64,000 nt of DNA, taken from Planctomycetaceae bacterium (lineage in GTDB: Bacteria > Planctomycetota > Planctomycetia > Planctomycetales > Planctomycetaceae). The stretch spans positions 62,001 through 126,000 of the forward strand of contig JAKFWA010000023.1 in NCBI GenBank assembly GCA_021732995.1, written 5' to 3'. The translations under genes were made by a program, and so were the position numbers. This document shows, piece after piece, positions 29,401-36,433 of this stretch. The first letter of the stretch is position 1, and every line of letters begins with the position of its first letter. The notes beneath the pieces were generated by a model. It ran no database searches. It saw only the letters and a list, made by a program, of their open reading frames with translations, and had not been told where the DNA came from.

Positions 29401-29791
29401 AATCATCCCTGCTGGCGATCTTTCCGAGATCCTGCAGGCAGGTGTCGATGTTGGCTGACTCCGAGTTGTGAACATCGTCAACGAGTGACTTCAGTTGATC
29501 GGCGGCACGCAGCAGCACGTTGATGCGCGACGGAGTCGGCTTCAGTTGCTCGCTGCGCATCAGGTTCAGAATGTTCTCCATCGAGTGCGAGAGTTCGCTG
29601 ATGCGCGAGAGCCCGAGAAAGCCGGCAGCACCTTTGATGGAGTGAATCGCACGGAAGACTTTGTTGACCCGGTCGGTATCAACACGATCCGCGCTGGCTT
29701 CAATAGCCAGGAGATCAGTTTCGATCTCGCCCATTCCTTCACAGGCTTCGATCACAAACTCGTTGATAATCTCTGTGTTCTCTTCAAACAT
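26450..29791 (-). CDS. cheA: Hybrid histidine kinase CheA with second CheW domain and C-terminal receiver
   Basis: This 1113-residue protein contains, in order, an Hpt domain (phospho-His50 in FRAIHSIKGAAGF), an extra domain (about 170-280) not usual in CheA, a Pro/Ala linker (about 290-370), dimerisation and HATPase domains (N box HLIRNSVDHGIEKPEVR, DDGAGID, GRGVGMD), the CheW-like P5 (PSLIVRSCGQRFAIP), a second CheW-like domain (about 810-940) and a receiver (VVLLAEDSTFFRNKV; Asp near 1033 in VVTDIEMPNMNG). In hybrids of this kind, such as FrzE, the receiver takes the place of a free CheY or acts as a phosphate sink. It is preceded by the STAS gene and followed by cheW. AGGA lies 7 nt before the ATG. 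Confidence 0.93.
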   Translation of the reverse strand: MFEENTEIINEFVIEACEGMGEIETDLLAIEASADRVDTDRVNKVFRAIHSIKGAAGFLGLSRISELSHSMENILNLMRSEQLKPTPSRINVLLRAADQLKSLVDDVHNSESANIDTCLQDLGKIASRDDSATSVAASPAPSCEQAPVVAAPAQTASTTDALVIPCRVEELPVAVDLQQLQQAWAADRSVFVMDFDMIKDHNLSLNVSELGERLADIGDILATQVAREALGELSASSPASLPCLVVIATVLKPEPFARFWRLPPNSLYILTDSAPAGQFRRRTTTETPAKTTTPDPVPAKAPVAAVPIPVSTPAPAAAPIVPTPRYEVVAAAAPVAPVSAPVPQVPTPVAHAPAPVKPMVTPVEETKPQESKMAAKPSAAPAESSKTDNNIRVAVAVLDRLMNLAGELVLSRNQLLQVLEQHESRMLESVGARIDQVTSELQDTIMQTRMQPVGNVFNRFTRVVRDLSNTLGKQIQLNIEGQEVELDKTIIEAIGDPLTHLIRNSVDHGIEKPEVRTANRKPAQGTVHLRAFHEDGKVNISIEDDGAGIDARKLRRKAVEKGLLTQEKVDAMSDAEALKLIFLPGFSTAEQITSVSGRGVGMDVVRTNIEKLGGSIDIETDVGRGTTITVRLPLTLAIIPSLIVRSCGQRFAIPQINISELVRIRVGDEAKRIERLRDAEVLRLRGVLLPLVRLSSVVKPDDSTATGAAGESANILVVEGGGLKFGLIVDGLHDSEEIVVKPLGRHMKDIGFLAGATVLGDGGIALILDITGLAVHTELGVGEPAAKHTKNETEDRVSETISTLIFTNHPSEQFAIPMSSIARIERVRIEQIDSVGGQEVLQYRGGTLTLLSLEKCIAARQRDEQARVFVVVFHAGEREIGLILPEVCDILECSSNLDTRTFIEPGVLGSLVINGRATRFLDTYELARRAHPEWFGATPAVAAAPAAGPAWSGPVVAAPHQPAMLANAVHSPTSQAAPKVTPVVLLAEDSTFFRNKVKSFIEQIGAEVVTAEDGQIAWNILCSERHQFAGVVTDIEMPNMNGFELCEQIRGDLRFRHLPVIALTSLASDEHVTRGTQIGINEYLIKLDRDKLVLAVTSILSCRADAPQRPALV

Positions 29792-29902
29792 GGATTTGTC
29801 CTGTGAACATTGCGGAAGGACATTTCTTCCGGCTCTGGTTCAACTTTGGGTCCACTGTCACCAAATGCTCCCGTGCTCAGTCGGGGGCTTGCAAAAACAC
29901 GC

Positions 29903-30214
29903 TCAAATTCCGTCGAACTCGGTTCCGTCGGGGTCCTCAACCAGCATCGCGTCGATCCCGGTAATCTTCGCAAACCCGGCTTGGCGGAAGCGGCCCAGTC
30001 TGACTTTCAGCGTTCTGCCTGCTGACTCAGCCGAGTTGCGTGCCATGAGTACCGCAGCGACTCCCTGGCCATTGATCACCCGCGCTCGCGCCAGATCGAC
30101 AATGACCTCACTCAGGTTGCTCTGAATCGCCTCCAGCAACTGGCTCTTAAAGCGCACGCTGGCCTCTCCGACCAGATCGCCGTCCGCTTTCACCAGCACG
30201 CTGGAATGAGTCAT
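29903..30214 (-). CDS. STAS-domain protein at the head of the che operon
   Basis: The 103-residue protein has the STAS fold as in anti-sigma factor antagonists: VLVKADGDLVGEA, EVIVDLARARVINGQGVAAVLMA, then a C-terminal beta-alpha end. In SpoIIAA-type proteins the loop before the second helix is DSSG with the phosphoserine; here it reads NGQG, so the phosphorylatable Ser is missing. The ATG at 30214 has GGGGAA upstream; the longer frame reaching 30388 lacks one. It is the first gene of the chemosensory operon, 111 bp upstream of cheA. STAS proteins can link to sigma-factor or c-di-GMP pathways, but the partner here is unknown. Confidence 0.8.
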   Translation of the reverse strand: MTHSSVLVKADGDLVGEASVRFKSQLLEAIQSNLSEVIVDLARARVINGQGVAAVLMARNSAESAGRTLKVRLGRFRQAGFAKITGIDAMLVEDPDGTEFDGI

Positions 30215-30817
30215 GGCAGTTCCCCGCTGTTCCCCGATCGGCAGTCGCTGCGCGGTTGGTGAAGTCAACACAACCGTTGCGTCACCGCGCGCCGTCACCG
30301 CTTCTCGACAGCTCACAAAGACCCTATCCCGCAATGTCGCGTGTGGCAGGAATGTCAGTTGAGATGGCGGTTCATTTACCCATTTCACGGATATCCGGGG
30401 CCGATTGTGCCGGGTTGATTCCCTCCCGTTTGGAGGGGCTGGCGCTCAAAAGCAGAAGCCAACACGGTTGGCGCCCCGAGAATAAGCAAAAGTACACTGT
30501 CGACAGGAGGCGTTTACGACCGTTCGCCGAAGCCGCCACAAGCCTCAGTGATTGCCCCACGCACACGACTTACCCACGCAGAGCGACCGGCCTGACAAAC
30601 CTCTCCGGTCGTTCCATGCGTAGCTATCAGCTTCGCAGTCCGTGCCAAGAATCCTGCGAAACTTCTTGACGGTTGGCCGGTTCCTGAGGATCTTGGGTCA
30701 CAATTCAATAGAGTTGTAGGCTCGGTTCCTCTGACTCGGTCTTATCACCTGACAATTCATGACTGTCGGATTCACCCGACACCGGCGTTTGGCCGGCGTC
30801 ACCCCGGGAGAAACGCG
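30215..30817. other. Divergent intergenic region between che operon and DUF1598 gene
   Basis: This 603-bp stretch must hold the promoters of the chemosensory operon (minus) and the DUF1598 gene (plus). No convincing coding frame was found. The only strong structure is the hairpin at 30778-30800 just before the DUF1598 ribosome site. A TTGACG near 30665 could be a -35 element, but no good -10 is seen at the proper distance. Confidence 0.4.
30778..30800 (+). promoter_or_regulatory. Hairpin immediately upstream of the DUF1598 ribosome site
   Basis: GACACCGGC at 30778-30786 pairs with GCCGGCGTC at 30792-30800 across a 5-nt loop, with one mismatched position (a possible A-C mismatch). The hairpin ends 5 nt before GGGAG at 30806-30810, which serves the ATG at 30818. 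It could influence ribosome access or mRNA stability. Confidence 0.4.
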
Positions 30818-32569
30818 ATGCTGTGGTCCCTGCGACGCACTTTAGGGTCAAGGAAGTCCGTGAGTTTGATGGCATTCTGGCTGACGGTCGCCGCTGGAGC
30901 TTCGTCCGTCAGTGCTGCAATTCCTGCGAATCCTGAGGAACGTCAGGCGGCAGTGGCAAAGCACCTGGAATTCGGCGAGTTCGGCCGAGCCCTCAAGCTG
31001 GCCAAACTCGCGGCAAACCCCGCTGAGAAATCCACGCTGCTGGCCATGGTGGCGGATGCTCAAGTTCGGGCTGGCGATGCGAACTCCGCTTCCGGCTCTA
31101 TTCGGCAGATGACGGATGAAACGCAACAGCAGCAGGCTCGCCGCAATGTCACTGGCCAGCGTGCGCTGGCTGGTGGTGCCCAGGCGGACTTCGGTCCCCT
31201 GATGCAGTTGATTCAGGAGGAAACCAGCGGCGGTTGGGAATCGACTGGCGAAGGCAACGGCACGATCTCGTCGTTCGATCAGGGTGTTCGCGTCGACCCC
31301 ACTGGCGTGATGCTGAAGGTCTCCAAGGAAGAGCAAACCGGTCGGCTGAAGGATCTGGGAGCGAAAGCTCGCGCCGCGGTTCTCAATGAAGAACTGGCTC
31401 AAGCAACGGATATGCGAGTGATCTCGCTGAAGCGTCTGGAACGCGCCGTCGCCGCTCGCCTTTCCGAAGGCAAGCCGATTCCAGAATCCATGCAGTTGAT
31501 GGGCGGCCTGACGCAAGTCACACACATGTTCCTGTATCCGCAGGACGGCGACATTGTGCTGGCTGGCAAGGCCGAAGCCTGGAAGTACAACGACGCGGGA
31601 GTTCCAGTCGGCACTGAAACTGGCAAGCCGGTCGCCCGTCTGGATGATTTCGTGGACGTGCTGCGAGCGTTCTCAACCAATGAACAACGTCACTTCTCGT
31701 GCTCGATCAATCCGCGTCAGGAAGGCTTGAAGAAGCTGAAGGATTTTGTGGAGCGCAGTTCAAAGTCGCCTCTCGCGGCTGGCAGCGGCGTGCGCAACTT
31801 CGCAACGCAAGCTCAGCAGCAACTCGGTCGTCAGGACATCGTCTACAGCGGCATCAATCCGGAATCACGGGTCGCTCGCGTGATCATCGAAGCCGACTAC
31901 CGCATGAAGCTGGTCGGTATTGGCCGCTATCCAGAAGCAAAGATTCCGAGTGTCTTCGACCTCTTCACCGCCGAAGAGCAGAAGTCCGGCAAGCTGGACG
32001 CCCTGCGCTGGTGGCTGACGATGAAGTATGACTCGGTCCTGCATTCAAAGGACGGTAACGGTTTCGAATTCGTCGGCTCGTCAGTGCTCTGTCAGTCCGA
32101 AAATCAGTTGTTGAACGATCTGGGCCAGCAGGTTCAGACCGGCCAGTCGGAAGGTGCGAACCGCTTGTTCGCTGAGAAGTTCACCGAGAAGTACGACGAA
32201 CTGGCCAAGTACGATCTGGTGTTCGCAGACCTGAAAAACGTCTTCGACCTCTCCCTGGTGGCGTCGCTGATGCACAATCAGGGCGCGGCTCGCAAGGTCG
32301 GCTTCAACTACGGAGTCTTCGCTGCCGATGGCGCTTATCAGACCGCCAAGTTTGAAGTGCCCCGTGAAGTAGAATCGGTAGTCAATCACCGCGTCTACCG
32401 TGGTCGTGACGTCGTCGTTCAAGTGGCTGGCGGCGTACGGGCCGACTTGGGAGCGGTCATCAACGATCAGACCGTCTTCAAGAATGCTGCCAAGGTTGAA
32501 ACGACTGCTGACCAGGTCCACGCCAAGTCCGAGCTGCCAGCTCGCCGTTGGTGGTGGGACGCCAAGTAG
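30818..32569 (+). CDS. DUF1598-like secreted protein
   Basis: The 583-residue protein starts with a signal peptide (SLMAFWLTVAAGASSVSAA) and then has a helical region with a TPR-like pattern (EFGEFGRALKLAKLAANP, about 50-110). Residues about 170-560 match the planctomycete DUF1598 layout: RVISLKRLERAVAAR, ARLDDFVDVLRAFS, FSCSINPRQEGLKKL, VIIEADYRMKLVGIGR, RWWLTMKYDSV and the C-terminal ELARRWWWDAK-type end. The function of the family is unknown, and its domain appears confined to Planctomycetes as far as I know. GGGAG precedes the ATG. An intrinsic terminator 45 bp after the stop ends the transcript. Confidence 0.8.
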   Translation: MLWSLRRTLGSRKSVSLMAFWLTVAAGASSVSAAIPANPEERQAAVAKHLEFGEFGRALKLAKLAANPAEKSTLLAMVADAQVRAGDANSASGSIRQMTDETQQQQARRNVTGQRALAGGAQADFGPLMQLIQEETSGGWESTGEGNGTISSFDQGVRVDPTGVMLKVSKEEQTGRLKDLGAKARAAVLNEELAQATDMRVISLKRLERAVAARLSEGKPIPESMQLMGGLTQVTHMFLYPQDGDIVLAGKAEAWKYNDAGVPVGTETGKPVARLDDFVDVLRAFSTNEQRHFSCSINPRQEGLKKLKDFVERSSKSPLAAGSGVRNFATQAQQQLGRQDIVYSGINPESRVARVIIEADYRMKLVGIGRYPEAKIPSVFDLFTAEEQKSGKLDALRWWLTMKYDSVLHSKDGNGFEFVGSSVLCQSENQLLNDLGQQVQTGQSEGANRLFAEKFTEKYDELAKYDLVFADLKNVFDLSLVASLMHNQGAARKVGFNYGVFAADGAYQTAKFEVPREVESVVNHRVYRGRDVVVQVAGGVRADLGAVINDQTVFKNAAKVETTADQVHAKSELPARRWWWDAK

Positions 32570-32882
32570 ACGAAGCAGCCAACTTGCGACCAACAATTCC
32601 TCTGCAATCCGAAGCCTCGCTTGAGAAATCAGGCGAGGCTTTTTTTCTTTCGCGGCGGCGGAAAACCATCGACAGACACCCTGAAATCGTATGATCTCTT
32701 CGTCAGTGATCGCTGCGAACTCAGAATTGAACGAGCGTGTCTGCTATCCGCAATTTGGCAGCGAGCGGCAAACTCGTTAGATGTTTGTGGTCGCAGTCCG
32801 CGACTCATGCCAGCATTCCAGTCTCTGCGGCAATCCACCTGCGCGACTGCAGGTGAGATGCCGACTTCCGAGGAACCCCAGT
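32570..32882. other. Intergenic region with terminator, hflX leader
   Basis: Between the DUF1598 stop and the hflX start, this 313-bp stretch holds the intrinsic terminator at 32614-32650. The part after the terminator should contain the hflX promoter, but no clear -35/-10 pair was found. No coding frame is convincing. Confidence 0.4.
32614..32650 (+). terminator. Intrinsic terminator of the DUF1598 gene
   Basis: GCCTCGC at 32614-32620 and GCGAGGC at 32633-32639 form a perfect 7-bp stem with a 12-nt loop, followed directly by a T-rich tract (TTTTTTT then CTTT). This is a textbook rho-independent terminator, 45 bp downstream of the stop codon. Confidence 0.9.
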
Positions 32883-34202
32883 TTGTCACAAGCGAATCGC
32901 GACGAGTTGAAGATCCAGCACCAGCGCGGCTTTCTGGTCGGTGTCATCGAACAAGACGAAAAGGATCTCTACGAAGACCCGCTCGGCGAGATTCAAGGCT
33001 TGGCAGAAACCGCTGGTGTCGAAATTGTCGGGCGCATGACGCAGCGGCGACAGACTCTTGATACCGCCACCGCAATCGGCAGCGGCAAGCTTGCGGAACT
33101 CAAAGAGTTGCTCGACTCCACCGACGCGGAAGTTGTCATCTTCGACAACAACCTTTCGCCGAGTCAGGGACGCAATCTTGAGAAGGAACTGAATCGGGTC
33201 ATTGTCGATCGCAGCGAAGTCATTCTGGATATCTTCGCCAGTCGAGCCCGAACCTACGAAGCGAAGCTGCAGGTCGAACTGGCCCAGTTGCTTTATCTGC
33301 GTCCGCGACTGAAGCGCATGTGGACCCACCTGGAACGTATCGAAGGTGGTATCGGTGCCGGTCGCGGCCCCGGTGAAAAGCAGCTTGAAGTCGACCGTCG
33401 TCTGATCGACAAGCGGATCGATGAACTGAAACGCAAGCTGTCCGAAGTAGAAAAACACCGGCAGCGCATGGTCGCTCAGCGACGCGATCACAAGACCGTG
33501 TCGCTCGTTGGCTACACCAACGCCGGCAAAAGCACGCTGATGAACGCCCTGACCGGCGCGGACGTCTACGCCGCGGATCAGCTCTTCGCGACACTCGACA
33601 CCCGCACGCGTAAGTGGAGCATCACAGGTTGGGGAGACGTGTTACTGAGTGATACCGTCGGGTTCGTTCGCAAGCTGCCCCACCATCTGGTCGCGTCCTT
33701 CAAGTCCACACTGGAAGAAGCGCGGCACGCAGACCTGCTGCTGCACGTCGTGGATGCCAGTCATCCCGAAGCTGAACTTCAGATTGATACCGTGCATCAG
33801 GTTCTGGATGAGATCGGTGTCGATCACTCCAACATGCTGCTCGTACTCAACAAGTGCGACGCCTGCGCGGATCGATCGATTGTCGACGTCTTGCGAGTTC
33901 GTCATGAACACGCGGTCGTCGTCAGTGCCGCATCGGGAGAGGGATTGGATCGTTTGGCTCTGGCAGTGGCCAAGCGACTCGGGGACGGCTTCGCTCATGT
34001 GCGGCTGACTGGCAACGTCGCGAACGGACGCATCGGAGCGTTTCTGGCAGAACACGCTCAGATTCAAAGCCAGAAGTACACCGACACCGAAGTCATTTTC
34101 GAATGCCTGCTGCCGCAAGCTCTGCTGCGGAGAGTGCACGAACTCGGCGCATCAATCGAACCGATCGATGCTCCGGAGTCTGTACCGGTTGTGGCCGAGT
34201 AG
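32883..34202 (+). CDS. hflX: Ribosome-associated GTPase HflX
   Basis: The 439-residue protein has an HflX N-terminal domain (FLVGVIEQDEKD, AIGSGKLAELKEL, FDNNLSPSQGRNLE, VIDRSEVILDIFASRA), a GGIGAGRGPGEKQLE linker and a Ras-like G domain with P loop GYTNAGKST, G3 DTVGF, G4 NKCD and a G5-like SAASGEG. HflX splits stalled or hibernating ribosomes under stress. Start: a TTG at 32883 with GAGG 9 nt upstream fits the domain; the frame extends to an ATG at 32781 but that addition lacks family character. It is transcribed separately from the DUF1598 gene and converges on the coiled-coil gene with a 4-bp gap. Confidence 0.93.
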   Translation: MSQANRDELKIQHQRGFLVGVIEQDEKDLYEDPLGEIQGLAETAGVEIVGRMTQRRQTLDTATAIGSGKLAELKELLDSTDAEVVIFDNNLSPSQGRNLEKELNRVIVDRSEVILDIFASRARTYEAKLQVELAQLLYLRPRLKRMWTHLERIEGGIGAGRGPGEKQLEVDRRLIDKRIDELKRKLSEVEKHRQRMVAQRRDHKTVSLVGYTNAGKSTLMNALTGADVYAADQLFATLDTRTRKWSITGWGDVLLSDTVGFVRKLPHHLVASFKSTLEEARHADLLLHVVDASHPEAELQIDTVHQVLDEIGVDHSNMLLVLNKCDACADRSIVDVLRVRHEHAVVVSAASGEGLDRLALAVAKRLGDGFAHVRLTGNVANGRIGAFLAEHAQIQSQKYTDTEVIFECLLPQALLRRVHELGASIEPIDAPESVPVVAE

Positions 34203-34206
34203 CCCT

Positions 34207-35064
34207 CTACTTCTTGTTCTTGTTGTTCGGCTTCTTGTTGTCGTTGGCCTTGTCGGCGGCTTTGGCCTGAGCCACGTCGCCTGACTCTTTCGCCAGCTTG
34301 GCGCGAGTGTTTGCCACTTTGGTGCGTTGTTGAGCCACTCGACGTTGGGCAACCTCAACAGCATCGCGAGCCTTGCTGGTCGCATCATGAGCCGAGCGGA
34401 CTGCCGAATCCTTATCCACAGCCGACTTGATCCTGGCGCGAAGTTCCTGCACGCGTTGAGCCGCCTCATCGGCACTGACCTTGAGAACTTTGACGTCCGC
34501 GTGCCCGTCCAAAGTTTCCTTTTCCAGATTCGCCACAGCCAATGCATCCGCATTCGCAGCAGTTTCTCGACGGCGTCGTTCATCCACGGTCAGATCCGTC
34601 TGCGCCGCAATCCGCTTCAGTTCCTGATGCCCCTTGTCTGAGCGCGTCTTCGCAGCTTTGTAAGCTGCCGATTCCTTCAAAGCTGCCAGCACCGGAGCCG
34701 CAGCAGTATCAAAGCCCTTCTTGGCCTCGACTTGAACCTGTATCGCTCGATCAATTCCGATTGTGCGTCCTTGCGTTGCCTCGACCCGATCACGCGTCGC
34801 GTCTTCCTCACGCCCGGCGTTCTTCAACGCGGCTTGAGCCTGAGCCAGATCCTTCTCCGCATCAGCCAGCTCACGCTCTTCGCCCTGCAGTTCCTTCTGC
34901 ACGCGTTGAACATCCTCCGTCTGCTGCTTGATACGCGCGTCGTCCTTCTTCTCCTGCGCCGAATTCTTGTTGTTCTTCTGATCCGCCCAGGCGGTATGCG
35001 ACAACAGGGCAGCGCTCGCCATGAGCGGCACCAATGCGAGCAGGATCTGCATTCGTCGAGACAT
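34207..35064 (-). CDS. Secreted coiled-coil protein
   Basis: The 285-residue protein has a signal peptide (MSRRMQILLALVPLMASAALL, cleavage near HTAWA) and an almost wholly helical mature part. Heptad-like patterns dominate (EDVQRVQKELQGEERELADAEKDL, about 50-130), with high Ala, Lys, Glu, Asp and Gln. The C-terminus is very basic and Asn-rich (ending DNKKPNNKNKK). No enzymatic motif is seen. It could be a periplasmic structural or stalk protein, but no family is recognised. The ATG at 35064 was chosen for the signal peptide; the ribosome site is weak. Confidence 0.65.
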   Translation of the reverse strand: MSRRMQILLALVPLMASAALLSHTAWADQKNNKNSAQEKKDDARIKQQTEDVQRVQKELQGEERELADAEKDLAQAQAALKNAGREEDATRDRVEATQGRTIGIDRAIQVQVEAKKGFDTAAAPVLAALKESAAYKAAKTRSDKGHQELKRIAAQTDLTVDERRRRETAANADALAVANLEKETLDGHADVKVLKVSADEAAQRVQELRARIKSAVDKDSAVRSAHDATSKARDAVEVAQRRVAQQRTKVANTRAKLAKESGDVAQAKAADKANDNKKPNNKNKK

Positions 35065-35195
35065 GTGGCACCAAAAACGCGTCGCTGACAAACCAATCGC
35101 GCAGCCGCGCGTTTCGAGTTTGCCATCAACTTCGTGACGAAACAACAACACATCCACTCGGAACGAACAATGGTCCGCATCAACAGTCGCAGCGG

Positions 35196-36242
35196 CTAGG
35201 TCAGGCAGTGTGTCGGATCAGCAAGATAGAACATCGAATCCAGCACGCGTTTGTTGTCGAGCGAGCACAATGGGCCGGGGGTGATAATCTCTTCGGGGAC
35301 GTTTTCAACCTTCTCCTGATTGCGGACGATGAACTGACCGACGATCAGAGCCGTGCGGTGGATCAGGCAGACCGGGTTCACGGTTGTCGCCGCGAGTTGG
35401 CCAGCTCGAACCGCCTGCAGGCCTTCTTTCTGGCCATCGACTGCGGTGATGACCATGTTCTTATGAATGGAGTCCTTCAACGCCGGGATGCAGGCCAGAG
35501 CCATGTCGTCGCTGTGGAAGAACGCGCCGGCGATAGGTTCGGTCTGCTGGGCCAGCAGTGTGTCGAAGGTTTCTCGAGCCTTCTCTTTGTCCCAGTCGCA
35601 CCAGCGAACGCCGCCGCCAATCACTTGCACGTCGGGAAACTTAGCGCGCACTTTCTCAAAGCCTTCTGCTCGACCTTGAGCACCACTGTGAGCACTCAAG
35701 CCACCAATGTGAATGACTTTGCCTTTACCGCCGATCTTGTCCATCAGGTACTGGGTACTCTGCACTCCCATATCAACCTGATTGGGAGTGACCTCCAGCC
35801 ACACGCCGGTGTCACGCATCTTGTCCATGTCGACCAGCAGCGTATCCATCGAGATCACAGGAATGTTGCGTTGCTTGAGTCTTCTGACAGGAGCGGCCAG
35901 CGAATCAATCTGCACGGCCTGAAAACAGCAGAAGTCCCAGTCCTGCCCGACGATCGCATCAATCTTGTTGCGTTGCTTCTCAGGATCGAACTCACCGTCG
36001 AACCACACAATCTCCACATCGAGCAGCTTGCCCCAGAGCTCCGCAGTCTGTTTGCCGAGCGTGCACCAGGTGCTCTGCAGACCAGCGTTGGAGAACGCCG
36101 CACGCAACTTCTTTTGCCCAGGCGCGGCACTTCCGCCGCCGCCCGATTGCTCAGCCGGCTGGCAGCCTGCCGCCAACAGGCCCAAGCCCGACAGGGCGGC
36201 CATTCGTTCCATGAAGTCGCGTCGATTGCTGTGCTCTGACAT
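35196..36242 (-). CDS. Sugar-type periplasmic binding lipoprotein, orphan
   Basis: The 348-residue protein has a Tat-like lipoprotein signal (NRRDFMERMAALSGLGLLAAGC). The mature part is a type I periplasmic binding fold of the ribose/LacI type: LRAAFSNAGLQSTWC, DEFDPEKQ-type loop, PVISMDTLLVDMD, VIHIGGLSAHSGAQGRAEGFE, FFHSDDMALACIPAL and VITAVDGQKEGLQAVRAGQL. It should bind a sugar or similar small ligand. No permease or ATPase gene lies beside it, so it may use a distant transporter or act as a sensor. AGGA lies 8 nt before the ATG at 36242; the frame extends further upstream without support. Confidence 0.85.
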   Translation of the reverse strand: MSEHSNRRDFMERMAALSGLGLLAAGCQPAEQSGGGGSAAPGQKKLRAAFSNAGLQSTWCTLGKQTAELWGKLLDVEIVWFDGEFDPEKQRNKIDAIVGQDWDFCCFQAVQIDSLAAPVRRLKQRNIPVISMDTLLVDMDKMRDTGVWLEVTPNQVDMGVQSTQYLMDKIGGKGKVIHIGGLSAHSGAQGRAEGFEKVRAKFPDVQVIGGGVRWCDWDKEKARETFDTLLAQQTEPIAGAFFHSDDMALACIPALKDSIHKNMVITAVDGQKEGLQAVRAGQLAATTVNPVCLIHRTALIVGQFIVRNQEKVENVPEEIITPGPLCSLDNKRVLDSMFYLADPTHCLT

Positions 36243-36393
36243 TGTCTCAGTCCTGCGTAAGCGCTGTGAAAACAGAGGCCAAGAATTGCGGCGCAGGATG
36301 GTCGAGACTGTGAGAGACGAACGCAAGCAGCCTCAGCGGGTCACGCAAACGCGGCAGGCTGAGAAACGCTGTCGTCGCTGATTGACGCGATCC

Positions 36394-36417
36394 GGCGGAC
36401 AGGATTGTCCGCCCTAC
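36394..36417. repeat. REP-like palindrome after fadJ
   Basis: GGCGGACA at 36394-36401 and TGTCCGCC at 36406-36413 are perfect inverted arms around GGAT, followed by CTAC. It lies 17 bp beyond the fadJ stop, and the same 24-base half-element occurs near 41237 and 63944. Here only one half-site is present. Confidence 0.8.
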
Positions 36418-36433
36418 CAAACGCTGATCCAGA

